Shown: positions 1-9,590, numbered from the stretch's first letter. The stretch: DNA of 64,000 nucleotides from Paraburkholderia franconis (GCF_009362735.1 NZ_WHNP01000011.1:144202-208201); one strand, 5' to 3'. Notes: generated by a model not told the origin, from the sequence alone. Translations and numbers: made by a program.

Positions 1-2
1 CC

Positions 3-416
3 GAGGCGCGCTACCGGACGGGCGGGCTGGATGCCGCGTGGCCGCTGCTCGCGGAACTGGCGTGGCTGGCGCCCGCGCGGTTCGCGGCATTGCTGCCTCG
101 ACTGGGCGACGCCTTGCTTGATGTATTGCGCCGGCGCTTCGATGCGGAGTTTCCCGGCACCGGTGCAGTCGACGATTATGCGTGGTTCCCGGCGTGGCTG
201 CTGGTGGTCAAGCCGGCGCTCGCGGGACGCCTCAGCGAGGCGCGCGTGCAGCGTGACCACGCGGCCTCGCGCGCGACGGCCCTGCTGGGGGAGATCCTGC
301 GCCGGGAGCATGAAGGCGACCAGCACGAACTGGTCAGCCTGCGGCAGGAGTTCAGCCACCTCCATGCGGGTCTGTTCGACGTGTACATGACAACGCGGAA
401 AGTGCAGCATCGATGA
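3..416 (+). CDS. 5'-truncated hypothetical protein
   Basis: The frame is open from the first bases of the window to a stop at 414-416, so the start lies upstream of the window. The visible 137 residues are rich in Ala, Leu and Arg in the first half, with a Trp/Pro stretch (WFPAWLLVVKPAL), and end in a charged helical tail with repeated Glu/Arg/His. Codon use is the GC-rich third-position pattern expected of a real gene here. I do not recognise the family and no catalytic motif is visible. The helical C-terminus would suit a small cytoplasmic protein; that is inference only. Confidence 0.55.
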   Translation, partial: EARYRTGGLDAAWPLLAELAWLAPARFAALLPRLGDALLDVLRRRFDAEFPGTGAVDDYAWFPAWLLVVKPALAGRLSEARVQRDHAASRATALLGEILRREHEGDQHELVSLRQEFSHLHAGLFDVYMTTRKVQHR

Positions 417-532
417 AGGGCCTGACACGGATGGCGAGCAAGGGGGCATCGCGGTCCATTCGTCGAATCAGTATTGCGGGCCGCGATTCACCGTGGTAGA
501 AGCACCGTCCACAATGAAGACAGGAGGATGCG

Positions 533-786
533 GTGAAAAGGACCGCTGGGAACAAGCTGGTGGTCGCGGTACGCGTCACCCCCAGATCGAGCAAAGGTTG
601 CGGCTACTGGCGGAAGTAACCGGACGCAGGCAGTCGTTTTTCCTGCAGCAGATCATCGAGAGCGGCATCGCTGCTATTGAAGCTACCTGGCTGCCGCCGG
701 ATGTACTCTCGCAGGTCAGGAGCGGCTTGATGCCGCTACGACAAGAGGCGAGCCATGTGATTTCAGACCTCTTTGACGACCATTGA
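533..786 (+). pseudogene. Ribbon-helix-helix (RelB/ParD-type) antitoxin, frameshifted
   Basis: A GTG start at 533 follows a strong Shine-Dalgarno sequence (AGGAGG at 522-527) and encodes VKRTAGNKLVVAVRVTP, the usual beta-strand opening of a ribbon-helix-helix antitoxin. The expected continuation, IEQRLRLLAEVTGRRQSFF, is in another frame, reached by a one-base loss near 583. The rest (FLQQIIESGIAAIEATWLPP) matches the known RelB-like pattern of a helix followed by a toxin-binding tail. No RelE/ParE toxin gene follows; the next gene encodes a SET protein. Either a dead orphan antitoxin or a sequencing indel. Confidence 0.6.
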
Positions 787-844
787 GCGATGGCGCCGAC
801 GTGTTCCAGGCTTTTCGCGAGGTCCGCCCTGCTTCCCGGCAACA

Positions 845-1321
845 ATGGTCGCTAATCATCAGATGCAAAGTCGACGTCGAATCTCGGTCCGCAGGTCACC
901 CATTCACGGTAAAGGCGTGTTTGCGACCGTGACGATCCTGCGCGGGGAACTGATCTGCGAGTACAAGGGAAAACGGGTCCCATGGGAAGCCGCGATGAGC
1001 GGTCCTCCCCGGGATCTGGCGCAACCGGACCACACCTTCCTTTTCGATATCGGAGATGGTTATGTCATCGACGGTGCCATCGGTGGCAACAGCGCACGAT
1101 GGATTAACCATTCATGCAATCCCAGTTGCGTACCGGAGCTGGAAGGACAGAAAATCTTCATTCGTGCCCGTCGCCAGATTGACGCCGGTGAAGAATTGAG
1201 CATCGACTATGCGCTGGTCAGTGATGAAAAGATGTCAAAGGCACTTCGCGAACGGTATGCCTGTCACTGTGGGGCCCGGCGATGTCGAGGTACGATGATC
1301 GCTGGAGGAGGGTCACGATAG
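845..1321 (+). CDS. SET-domain protein lysine methyltransferase
   Basis: A 158-residue single-domain SET protein, predicted to transfer methyl from S-adenosylmethionine to a protein lysine. Visible hallmarks in order: the opening HGKGVFA (residues 21-27), the cofactor-binding pseudoknot motif RWINHSCNPSC (85-95), the GEELSIDY motif with the catalytic Tyr (115-122), and a post-SET Cys cluster CHCGARRC (140-147) that would bind zinc with a Cys of the NHSC motif. ATG 845 was chosen because the family starts a few residues before the first strand; ATG 863 is also possible, and the frame runs back to 773. Its substrate is unknown. It stands alone, downstream of a broken antitoxin gene. Confidence 0.85.
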   Translation: MVANHQMQSRRRISVRRSPIHGKGVFATVTILRGELICEYKGKRVPWEAAMSGPPRDLAQPDHTFLFDIGDGYVIDGAIGGNSARWINHSCNPSCVPELEGQKIFIRARRQIDAGEELSIDYALVSDEKMSKALRERYACHCGARRCRGTMIAGGGSR

Positions 1322-1375
1322 GCAGGTCGGGATAGCGCCAGCGCCGGAGAATGCTGCGCGCCAGTCGGTCTGACG

Positions 1376-1665
1376 AAGCGCATCGACGCGATACCGTTTA
1401 TCCAGCTGAATCTGGGCGAACGCCGGCATCAGCTTGCGCGCGAGCTGTTCCATGGCAAACGGCGGCGAACTGCATCAGCAGTATCGGGAAGGTCGGGTAG
1501 ACCAGCTGGGCGACCCTCGGGTGGATCCTGAACGTCATCGTGCTCTGGAACACGATTTACATGGACGCCGTGCTCGCGCAACTGCGCGCAGAAGGCTTTG
1601 AGGTTCGCGACCGGCCGACCCTCTGGCACGCCGCCCGGTGTTCTCACAGTCGCTGATCGCGTGGG
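1376..1665 (+). pseudogene. Tn3-family transposase C-terminal remnant
   Basis: Joining frames gives LNLGERRHQLARELFHGKR, then GELHQQYREGRVDQLGD, then LNVIVLWNTIYMDAVLAQLR. This is the conserved C-terminal end of Tn3-family TnpA, where the catalytic domain ends in an LNxxVLWNT helix. At least two frameshifts separate the pieces and everything upstream of the last roughly 90 residues is gone. It is unlike the TnpA of the intact element at 15.8-19.1 kb, so it derives from a different transposon. Confidence 0.75.
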
Positions 1666-1733
1666 TGTCGAAGTGAGGGCGTGGATCTGCAGTTACGTAA
1701 CTCGATGGACAGGCCAAGCAGCTGCGCGGTGAA

Positions 1734-2105
1734 TCAAGAGATTGGAGCCATGCGCGAACTCGCATGAGACGCGGCGAAGTCGACAACCGCCTTGCGCCAC
1801 AGCCTGCCGCGACCAATCACGGCAGGAATGCTGACGCCCGTCGGCGAGACGATTCTGCGCGTGAGAAAGCGGCCGGCAACGATAAAGCGCATGGCATCGA
1901 AGATGTCCTGTGCGTGCGAATCCACACCGAGCGGATCGAAAGACGACAGGACGCCCGCGTCGTCAGCGCGGTACAGGTAGCCGTGCAAATCGACCACCTC
2001 CATGCCAGCGCGATCGCTCGCGCACCGAATCAGGGCGATTTTCGCAGCGCGGATACGATCGGAGGTCTGACGGGTCGAATGGGGGTCACGCAGGTTTCCA
2101 GGCAT
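1734..2105 (-). CDS. Hypothetical protein, 123 aa
   Basis: The start at 2105 was chosen because it has a well-placed GGAG about nine bases upstream on the minus strand; the frame continues back to 2429 but that part has poor coding character. The product begins MPGNLRDPHSTRQTSDRIRA and contains a soluble alternating sequence (GMEVVDLHGYLYRADDAG, FDPLGVDSHAQDIFDAMRF). No transmembrane segment or known motif. I do not recognise the family. It lies just downstream of the Tn3 remnant and may be part of the same decayed insertion. Confidence 0.45.
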   Translation of the reverse strand: MPGNLRDPHSTRQTSDRIRAAKIALIRCASDRAGMEVVDLHGYLYRADDAGVLSSFDPLGVDSHAQDIFDAMRFIVAGRFLTRRIVSPTGVSIPAVIGRGRLWRKAVVDFAASHASSRMAPIS

Positions 2106-3229
2106 TTTCTTCGTCTCCAGATTTGCTTTGTCCAGTCGGCGCTGGCGCCGCGCAGCATCGTGCTGTCGCTGGCTGAACACAAATTCAATTAAAACGCGAT
2201 TGCGCAGGATCGGATCGATCTGTCGACACGTGAGCAGCGATATTTGCGGGCGCCGACGGAAAAGGTAAGGTGGCCGCGACAAAGTTACGGCGGTGCGATG
2301 CCAGATGCAGTCTCTACCTCGACCTCCGACTACCAAGGCCGCGGATGATCCTCGATGATTGTTGCCTGGAACTGGGGTTGCGAATTCGGACCACCTTTCA
2401 ATTTGTCCACTCGCTGGCATGCCAGGCACGCGCTTCCGAACAGCGAGGCGCGATCATACACTCGAACAAGGCTCGGCGCAAGCATTCTTGTATCGGTTCT
2501 CTGCACATTGGATGTCCATAAAGATAGTTAACCTAAAGAATACTTATCAACATTCTGTAGTCATCCTGATCGATCACTATCTTCCTTCGATGTGTTTTGA
2601 GTCGCGCGACGGTGCACGCTCAAGGCGGGTGCCGGCGTGAACAGAATGCCGCGCGGCTCCACGAACGATAGCGGGTACGGCTCGCCTGGCGTGACAGGCA
2701 CGGGCGGCGGCGCAGGCACGGGAACGGGCGCGACGCTTAACCGCCCGTCGACGACCCGCACGTACAACGGCACGAGCGGCGACACGATGTTCCAGCCTGG
2801 CAACGGCTCGCAAGGTGGCCAGTAACGCCGCGGCTAGCGCGGCGAAAATCGGTTTGACGAACCGATTGGCTTCGACACCGAGTAGAGCGGTTTGGCGGGA
2901 AGAATCGGCGCGCGGCTGATTCAGCATTATCCGAGGCATCACGCAGCACGTATCGCGACTACGCCTTCGGCGCATATCTCGCATGGGAAGCGATCACGCG
3001 CACATGTCTGTCGGAACATCGTTTTGCCGATGCGAGGCGCTTTGACGACATGGTCGAGTTCCCAGGTTCTGATCGCCCATGATCCGTCCGGAAACATTGC
3101 TAAGCCTCACGCTGAATAGCCGACGGGGCTCGTTCGCGTGTCACGCTCAACGTCGCGTTTGCGCGGCACTGGTTGCGTCATCGTTTAACATGAAGTGTAT
3201 CTTTCAGTAATTATGTAGCATTACTATTT
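2106..3229. other. Gene-poor stretch
   Basis: Nothing convincing. A 62-codon Gly/Thr/Ser-rich reading frame at 2637-2825 on the plus strand, rich in GTG-type repeats, could be the tail of a secreted protein. The overlapping minus-strand frames are Arg/Ala-rich shadows. A locally AT-rich patch lies at 2510-2585. No terminator or RNA gene was seen. Confidence 0.4.
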
Positions 3230-3345
3230 ACAGGAATTTGGCTGCACTCGAAGCATCCCGCGCTGAAAGTGATACAAGGATCAAGATTCGCCAGAACAAG
3301 GATCTGAGCAACGTTGTCGTATCGCGGCATCAACTGGGTCGACCA
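3230..3345 (+). pseudogene. IS6-family transposase fragment
   Basis: About 35 codons translate to NLAALEASRAESDTRIKIRQ followed by NKDLSNVV, which parallels the NLAAL...IRQ.KYLNN segment between the second Asp and the Glu of the IS6 transposases elsewhere in this window (38.0 kb and 21.3 kb). Both ends are missing. Confidence 0.65.
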
Positions 3346-3733
3346 GCACTTCAAGCTTACGATGGTCGCGAGCAACCTCACGCGCGTGACACGCTAATGT
3401 GAGCGGTACTCACGGGAGCGGCGCAATGAGCCGCCGGGGCGCGGGGCCTTCGCAAACTGCCCGGCGCATCCGGGTTTCAACTCAAAGTACGATCACCCCA
3501 ACCCACTTGCCAAGCTTCGCCAGAAAATCCGGTCGACAGAAGGATGGTGGCCAGGGAAATCTTCCGTGTGAGGACGGGAGGCCGTACGGAACACGGCGCG
3601 TCGTCTTTTCGTCTTTTCCAAAGACAGGTGGGTTGCGCGGCGCCGTATGCATGCGTCAGGGTGCGCGTCCCTGTCCCGCAGGCTCGGGCGGCAACCGACC
3701 CGCTGGCATGCGGCCGGGTCGGCCGGGTGCCAA
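3346..3733. other. Intergenic stretch downstream of phaZ
   Basis: No supportable gene. Overlapping low-quality frames on both strands lack ribosome binding sites and recognisable domains. The 3' end of phaZ faces this stretch, but no clear stem-loop terminator was found. Confidence 0.4.
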
Positions 3734-4978
3734 TCAGCTTGATGGATGGGCGACGACGCGGCGTGGCGAAGCCTTGGCATCCCAGGCATTGATGGATGTG
3801 GACACCGAGTTCCAGAATTGCGTAAGCGCCGGATGAATCGTGTCGCGCCACCTCCTGCCGCTAAAAAGCCCATAGTGGTCGCAATCGGCAATTGTGATCT
3901 TCAGCCGCCTGGAGTCGGGAATCGCGCCGCACAACGTGTGAGCGGCGTGAGTTTGCCCGGCGCCGGTGACGTTGTCGCGGCCGCCCTCGATCGTGCAAAG
4001 CGCGAGGGAGGAAAGCGCCCGCGGGCGTACGAGACGGGCGCCGATGCGCCATTTGCCACGCGCGAGCCACTGCTCCTGAAAGATCACACGAATCGCGTCA
4101 AGAAAGTAGCGTTCACTCATGTCAAGGAGCGCTGCGTAATCGCCGAGGCTGCGCAGACTACGTGCGGTCCCTTCCGCATCGCCGGCGATCCAGTTCGACC
4201 AGTAGCTCGCCTCGAGCTGCCATTTGTGATGCGGGAAGACGCCGATCATGGCGGCCTGTTGATAGAAGCCCGGATAAACGCGGCGGCCGGCTCCGGCGTA
4301 GGGTGGCGGGACCGTGTCGATCAAGGTGAGACGGAACCAGTCGAAGCTGTGCGACTGCGCAAACCGGGCGAGAGCGGTCGGGTTGATGCGTGTGTCAACA
4401 GGGCCGCCCATCAAGGTAAGCGCGGCGGCAGGCGTCGCGCCATCGCCTGCGGCGAGCGCGAGGGCTGCTATCGCGGGCACGGCGGCCTGGCAGACGGCGA
4501 TCACGTTGATGCGTTCGCGGCCGATCTTGCGCAGGAATCGCTCGACGGCGAGGACGTAGTCCTCGAGGCCAAAATCCCCGTCGTTGAGCGGGACGTCGCG
4601 CGCATCGGCCCAGTCGGTCAGATAGACGTCGCCGTCCTCGAGCAGCGTTTCGACCATGTCGCGCAGCATCACCGCGCGGTGACCGGCCAATGGTGCGCAG
4701 ATCAGGATGCTGGGAGCTGCCCGGCGAGCGGGAGGCAGCGGTGCGCCTGGCTGGAGCGAGAAGCGCCGCAGCTCGCAAAAAGGGATGCGGTCGACGACCT
4801 GCTCGACGACCGGCACCTTGTTCCCGTCGATGTTGACCGCCGCAATATCGAACGCAGGCACGGCCGGCGGCGGCTGAAGCAGCTGCGACATCCAGTCATA
4901 ACCTGGAATCACATGCCAGCCGAGTGCACCGAGATGGCGAACGAGATTTCGCTCGGCGTCGATCCACGCGTACCACAT
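3734..4978 (-). CDS. phaZ: Intracellular polyhydroxyalkanoate depolymerase
   Basis: A 414-residue alpha/beta-hydrolase of the intracellular PHA depolymerase family, which mobilises storage granules by hydrolysing or thiolysing poly-3-hydroxybutyrate. The nucleophile motif reads VIAVCQAAVP with Cys163 in place of the usual Ser, as in the PhaZa1-type enzymes of Cupriavidus. The likely acid and base of the triad are Asp335 (EGGRDN) and His368 (DCDHYGLFSG). The length is typical and there is no signal peptide, consistent with action on cytoplasmic granules. It lies 246 bp downstream of phaC on the same strand, so synthesis and mobilisation genes are adjacent. The ribosome binding site is weak. 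Family assignment is firm; the choice of start is less so. Confidence 0.9.
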   Translation of the reverse strand: MWYAWIDAERNLVRHLGALGWHVIPGYDWMSQLLQPPPAVPAFDIAAVNIDGNKVPVVEQVVDRIPFCELRRFSLQPGAPLPPARRAAPSILICAPLAGHRAVMLRDMVETLLEDGDVYLTDWADARDVPLNDGDFGLEDYVLAVERFLRKIGRERINVIAVCQAAVPAIAALALAAGDGATPAAALTLMGGPVDTRINPTALARFAQSHSFDWFRLTLIDTVPPPYAGAGRRVYPGFYQQAAMIGVFPHHKWQLEASYWSNWIAGDAEGTARSLRSLGDYAALLDMSERYFLDAIRVIFQEQWLARGKWRIGARLVRPRALSSLALCTIEGGRDNVTGAGQTHAAHTLCGAIPDSRRLKITIADCDHYGLFSGRRWRDTIHPALTQFWNSVSTSINAWDAKASPRRVVAHPSS

Positions 4979-5224
4979 TTACGCACCAGGTTGCTGCTTT
5001 GCGTCGCTGGCGTGCAGGCCGATAGTCTGCGCAAACATCGACCGGTCCCCATTCAGGCTCAGCACGCCGCCAGGCAGATGGTGATCGATCCAGCTTGCCG
5101 CTCCGGGTTGAGCAGCGCGTTGGGGCTTATGCGTCAAAAACGGCATTTCGGTTATTTCGAACTCCAGTGGGGGTGAGGCATCGCGTCTCCTGGCGCGGCT
5201 GCTCGGGCGCGGTCGGGCGTGCCT

Positions 5225-7024
5225 TCAGCATTCGAGCACGTACGATCCGGGCGCATCGCCCAGCGTGGTCCCTGCACCGACTGGCGGCGGATCGACCTGG
5301 CTGCTCGAACGATCGGCGAGCCATTGCTGCCAGCAGGGCCACCAGGAGTCGTGCTGCACCGGTGTGGCGTCGAGCCACTCGGCCGGGCTCATGTAATGTT
5401 CGCCCTTGTGCCTGATTCGGAAGCGAAACCGGTGCGCATGGCCAGGCGCCGAAACGATACCTGCATTGTGCCCCCCCGAGGTCAGCACGAAACCGATCTC
5501 CGCATCGGTCAACAGGTGGAGCTTGTAGACGGAGCGCCATGGGGAGACGTGATCGCGTTCCGTGCCGACAACAAATATCGGCACGTTTAGTGCGCCAAGG
5601 TGCACCGGCTTTCCGTGTATATGATACCTGCCTTCGGCGAAGTCATTGTGCAGATAGAAATGTGTGAGGGTCTCGAGATGCAACCGATACGGCAACCGGG
5701 TGGTGTCTGCGCTCCATGCCATCAGGTCAGTAGGCTGTGTGCGCGTGCCGAGCAGGTATTCCCGTACGAGGCGCGACCAGATCAGATCGTGCGAGCGTAA
5801 CATCTGAAAGACTGCGGCCATCTGTTCGCCGTCCAGATAACCCTGTTCCCACATAAGTGCATCAAGATACGCCAGTCTGCTGGAGTCGACGAACAGACCC
5901 AGCTCCCCCGGCTCGCTGAAGTCGGTCTGGGCAGCAAAGAGCGTGATCGTCTTTAGCTCGGGAATCTCCTTCTGGTGCGCCCGCGCATTTGCGGCGGCCC
6001 CGAGTGCGAGAAGCGTACCGCCAAGGCAATAACCTGCCCCGTGCACGGGAGCGCTCGTGATGCGGTGGACCTGCCTGAGGGCGTCGAACAGGCCCGTTTC
6101 AAGATAGTCACTCAATCCGAGATCCCGTGCCTCGCCATGAGGGTTACGCCAGGAAATCATGAAGACCGTATGTCCGCGCTCGACGAGATAGCGGACCAGG
6201 GAGTGATGTGACGAAAGATCCAGAACATAGAATTTGAGGATCCACGAAGGCACGAGCAGTACGGGCTCACGCCACACCGTAGGACTTTGTGGCTGGTACT
6301 GGATCAGTTCTATCAGCGGATTGCGATAGACGATCTTGCCGGGCGTGGCCGCAACGTCGCGGCCAAGTTGATGGGGAGCGAACCTGCGATTTGAACTGCC
6401 CGGTACACGGGACGTAAGCAGGTCCTCCAGGTCTTCGAGCCAATTGTGCGCTCCTTTGACGAGGTTACTCCCCCCGGTCTCAACCATCACTCGCAGCACC
6501 TGGGGATTCAGCCACCAGCAATTGGCCGGCGACAGGACGTCCGTCGATTGCCGAACAGCGAAGTGCATCAACTGTTCGTTGCGCGGGGAAACGCCACGCA
6601 CGTTGGTGGTCGCCTGTTGCCAGAACGAATCGTATTGAGCGAATGCGTTGCGCAGCAGGTTGAAGGGCCAATGGCCCCACCCAGGGTCGTCGAACCGCGG
6701 ATCGTCGTTCCCGAGGTGATCGGGCAAAGAGCCGGTCATGAAGGATTCCAGGTACGCAAGCACGTGAGTCGCGAGTTCGTAGTGCTTGGCCGGCGTGCAG
6801 GCAAAATGGAGCATCCAGTCGAGCCACGCCAGCACGGGAGTGGCAGGCGACCCGCCACCCGAGACGCGGGCGAATGCCGCATAGACGGCCCGGTCGAGTC
6901 GCGTCAATGCGGCATCGAACGATGCCTGGGGCAATTCCCTTTCAGGACCCGCCCCAACGGCCGCCCCGGTCAGGCGTGTCGGCGAGACGGGGGCAGGGGA
7001 GGATGTTGTCTCGATGGCTCGCAT
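5225..7024 (-). CDS. phaC: Class I polyhydroxyalkanoate synthase
   Basis: A 599-residue PHA synthase that polymerises (R)-3-hydroxyacyl-CoA into granule polyester. The N-terminal region (about 1-230) carries the family's WPFNLLRNAF segment. The alpha/beta-hydrolase core has the lipase-like box GYCLGGT with catalytic Cys333, Asp491 (GTERDHVSPW) and His519 (SGGHNAGIV), matching the known Cys-Asp-His triad. The length fits single-subunit class I enzymes. No phaA, phaB or phaR is present nearby, so this is probably an accessory synthase in an organism with a main pha operon elsewhere (inference). A small gene ends 17 bp upstream and phaZ follows. Confidence 0.93.
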   Translation of the reverse strand: MRAIETTSSPAPVSPTRLTGAAVGAGPERELPQASFDAALTRLDRAVYAAFARVSGGGSPATPVLAWLDWMLHFACTPAKHYELATHVLAYLESFMTGSLPDHLGNDDPRFDDPGWGHWPFNLLRNAFAQYDSFWQQATTNVRGVSPRNEQLMHFAVRQSTDVLSPANCWWLNPQVLRVMVETGGSNLVKGAHNWLEDLEDLLTSRVPGSSNRRFAPHQLGRDVAATPGKIVYRNPLIELIQYQPQSPTVWREPVLLVPSWILKFYVLDLSSHHSLVRYLVERGHTVFMISWRNPHGEARDLGLSDYLETGLFDALRQVHRITSAPVHGAGYCLGGTLLALGAAANARAHQKEIPELKTITLFAAQTDFSEPGELGLFVDSSRLAYLDALMWEQGYLDGEQMAAVFQMLRSHDLIWSRLVREYLLGTRTQPTDLMAWSADTTRLPYRLHLETLTHFYLHNDFAEGRYHIHGKPVHLGALNVPIFVVGTERDHVSPWRSVYKLHLLTDAEIGFVLTSGGHNAGIVSAPGHAHRFRFRIRHKGEHYMSPAEWLDATPVQHDSWWPCWQQWLADRSSSQVDPPPVGAGTTLGDAPGSYVLEC

Positions 7025-7040
7025 ACGAATGAAAAGAGAG

Positions 7041-7412
7041 TCACATGTAGCCCATCATTGCCTTGTGGCAGGCGGCGCTTGCCGTCCGCATCGCATTTTG
7101 CGTTTGCGGTCTGGGAAACCTAACGGCCTGTTTGTTCGCTGAACCTGACCGACGCGCGCACGTCTGCAAGCGCTCCTTGTAAAAGCCCGATGCGGCTGTG
7201 GCGAGCGCTAACCGGGCGAGTTTTTCCTCTGCATCGGCTGTTTCGAGTGCGAAACCGAACAGGACACCCACATTGGCCATTTCAACGCGTTGCTTGCTGG
7301 TCGAATCATGATAAGCCCTGAAAAAGGGATACGCTAAGTGCCGGTACCGCGGACGACTGCCGATAGCGGAAGTGTGCCGCACGGATTGCGAATAACATAG
7401 CCGTGGCAACAC
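7041..7412 (-). CDS. Small hypothetical protein upstream of phaC
   Basis: Up to 123 residues; the start is uncertain (7412 or the internal ATG at 7280), as neither has a good ribosome binding site. The credible part is the middle, with FFRAYHDSTSKQRVEMANVG followed by a helical ALETADAEEKLARLALATAA segment, compatible with a helical protein. It ends 17 bp before phaC on the same strand, so the two may be cotranscribed. A phasin-like role is tempting from position but I see no motif that supports it. The 5' part may be damaged by the nearby rearrangement. Confidence 0.4.
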   Translation of the reverse strand: MLPRLCYSQSVRHTSAIGSRPRYRHLAYPFFRAYHDSTSKQRVEMANVGVLFGFALETADAEEKLARLALATAASGFYKERLQTCARRSGSANKQAVRFPRPQTQNAMRTASAACHKAMMGYM

Positions 7413-7619
7413 TCATCCACGATTGACGAACGCCGCCACGGCCTGCCGCCTTCGCGGTAGTGATTTTGTCGTCTGGCACGGGGGTGTCTGCGTGACGACG
7501 TACGGCCGATGGCTTTGACATCGCACGGTCCGCGAAAGCGCGACCTCGATTGACGAATCGTGCAAATAGCCGGCAATCCTCATTGGTGCGTTTTCCTTGT
7601 GTAGGCCGGTCGGAAAATT

Positions 7620-7782
7620 CGCTTTCCGCCAGAACGTGAAACGAATAGTCAACGATCTGGAAGGGGACGGGTTGGTTCGATTCGAGGTCAACCCCCACCA
7701 TCGCCGCGCGCAACCTGTCATTTTGACAGACAAGGGCAGGCAGGCATTTGATGCAGCAATGGGCCTTCAGGCCGCCCGGCAT
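7620..7782 (+). pseudogene. MarR-family regulator fragment
   Basis: The translation NVKRIVNDLEGDGLVRFEVN then PHHRRAQPVILTDKGRQAFD is the winged-helix wing of a MarR regulator (recognition helix end, the LV.....P.D.R... wing and LT.KG). The N-terminal dimerisation helices are missing and the C-terminus stops where the IS6-derived sequence begins. A truncated, inactive gene. Confidence 0.75.
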
Positions 7783-7818
7783 TGTCAAGTTGCGGCGGCT
7801 GTCGCGTAAGATGACGCG

Positions 7819-8553
7819 ATGAACAAACCGAAATCGCTTTACCATGGTTACCGCTTCCCGGGCGCTGTGATCGCCTGCGCCGTGCGCTGGTACTTTCGCT
7901 TCCAGTTGAGCCTGCGCGACATCGAAGAGTTGCTGTTCGAGCGCGGTGTTGTCGTCAGTTACGAGACGGTCCGGCGCTGGTGCGATAAGTTCGGTGAGGC
8001 CTTCGCCCATCGAGCGAAAGCCGTGCGTCGCAAACCCGGCACCACATGGCATCTGGACGAAGTCTTTGTTAGGTTGCTCGGCGAACCTTATCTCTTGTGG
8101 CGAGCAGTCGACCAGCACGGCGCTGAACTCGATATCCTGCTGTAAAAGCGTCGCGATAAGGCTGCTGCCAAGCGGTTCTTCAAGCGCGTGCTTGCCTCCT
8201 GTGCCGAAGCACCGCGCAAGATCGTGACCGATCAACTGCGCAGCTATCCGGCCGCGAAAGCTGAAATCGCCGAGCTGACGAACGTCAAGCATGTCTTCGT
8301 CAAAGCCAGCGCCCGGGTGAACAACCGAGCCGAAAACAGTCATCAGCCCACACGGGAACGCGAGCGTCGGATGCGTGGTTTCCGGGTTCCTCAACGCACC
8401 CAGGCATTCCTTTCGAGCTTCGGTCCGATCCGGCAGCACTTCGCGCTCAAGCGACATTTACTGCGCGCCTCGCTCTATCGCAAGCAGCTCGCCGCGCGCT
8501 TTGTCGCGTGGCGTCATTTCACAGAGCTTACCCAAGCTACGTCCGCTTTCTGA
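7819..8553 (+). pseudogene. IS6-family transposase with internal stop
   Basis: Full-length IS6-type transposase (about 244 codons) starting MNKPKSLYHGYRFPGAVIAC. The DDE residues are visible: Asp in WHLDEVFV, Asp in KIVTDQLRSYP, Glu in NNRAEN. A TAA at 8143-8145 interrupts the frame between ELDILL and KRRDKAAAKRFF, where related copies in this window read LVQKRRDK. The element is inserted next to the MarR fragment. Clear left and right terminal repeats were not found, so the boundaries are not given. Confidence 0.85.
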
Positions 8554-8726
8554 AAGCGTGGGCTACCTCTCCGTCATTGCGTGGCGAACACCTCAACGTG
8601 ACAGCGCCCCTGTGGGTCCTGCGGTGCGCGAACTGGGTGGGTCACAACACCAGGAGCTTTGACTTCTACCTGTTTGCGGTACGGTAATACCGGGAACAGG
8701 CACGTGCCCGTTCCCGCTAGCCTGGG

Positions 8727-9590
8727 CTATCGCCGCTGGCCGCCTACGGTCCGCTCGAGCGTCGGGAATTCCGGCGGGAAAAGCTCCAGGAAGGGCACGT
8801 ACGACATCGGCGGGAAACGGCGAAGCTCCCCGTCACGCAGTCGTAACGCCTCGCGAATGGCCTGCGTGCCGGCCTCTCCGTACTCCCTGTGAACCATGCC
8901 GGAGACTGCGTACTGGCGCAGCGAATCACACTCCTTGCGGTCAAGCACACGCAGGAAGTGCGTCCATTTTTCCGGGTCCACGCCCGCGGGTGTTTCATAG
9001 AACGTCTTCAGGTTGCCGTCGGCGTCGACCGACATCAGAAACAGTTCTCTGAACCGGTAACCCCTGGGTTCCATCGAGTCTGGATAGCGTGCGCCGTGGT
9101 GACGACGGTAATTCAGGATGCTGTACGCGTTATCGACGATGTCTCCGATGGACAGGTCCGTTACCTCCTGAAGTTCGCGCACCAGCGCGCGCGGCGTGTT
9201 TGGCATCGCTGCCGGCGATGGTTCGAGCGTCCGTCCAGCGACCTGTAGGCCTTGCGCACAGGAACGCGCAAGCCCGTATTTCAGGTCGCGGGTATCGGCT
9301 TGCCGACTCTGGCCGGGAACAGGGCGCGCCAGCCCACGATAAACCGTTCCGTGAATCGCGACCTCGTAGTACGGCACCTCGTCGCCGAGACGCAGCGGCT
9401 CCAGACCGCGAATGCCGAGATACATGATGCCGGGATAGCCCGCCATGCGCACCGCGTCCTTCTCCGGAATAAGGCCGGACGGGAGCTCAGTGTCCTTGCG
9501 GCGGTCGGGCTCGAGTATGGCCGTATGCGGGGTTGCCTTGCGTTCCGGCGCATCAGTTGCGTCGGGAGGTGTTTCGAGCACAGGGCTCAT
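8727..9590 (-). CDS. Hypothetical protein, 287 aa
   Basis: The start at 9590 has a good GGAAGG ribosome binding site a few bases upstream; the frame extends to 9749 without coding character. The product is soluble, with no signal peptide, and has alternating acidic and basic stretches such as REYGEAGTQAIREALRLRDG near the C-terminus and a KYGLARSCAQGLQVAGR segment in the middle. I do not recognise the family. It stands alone between IS6 debris and decayed sequence. Confidence 0.65.
   Translation of the reverse strand: MSPVLETPPDATDAPERKATPHTAILEPDRRKDTELPSGLIPEKDAVRMAGYPGIMYLGIRGLEPLRLGDEVPYYEVAIHGTVYRGLARPVPGQSRQADTRDLKYGLARSCAQGLQVAGRTLEPSPAAMPNTPRALVRELQEVTDLSIGDIVDNAYSILNYRRHHGARYPDSMEPRGYRFRELFLMSVDADGNLKTFYETPAGVDPEKWTHFLRVLDRKECDSLRQYAVSGMVHREYGEAGTQAIREALRLRDGELRRFPPMSYVPFLELFPPEFPTLERTVGGQRR

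Noticed and set aside
2577..2984. A 135-codon Arg/Ala-rich minus-strand frame
   Set aside because: Composition is that of a GC-rich non-coding frame, with no ribosome binding site.
3746..5176. A 476-codon plus-strand frame
   Set aside because: It is antisense to phaZ in the GC-rich shadow frame; Arg/Asp-rich, no domain, no ribosome binding site.
7306..8457. A 383-codon minus-strand frame
   Set aside because: Antisense shadow of the IS6 transposase and MarR fragment.
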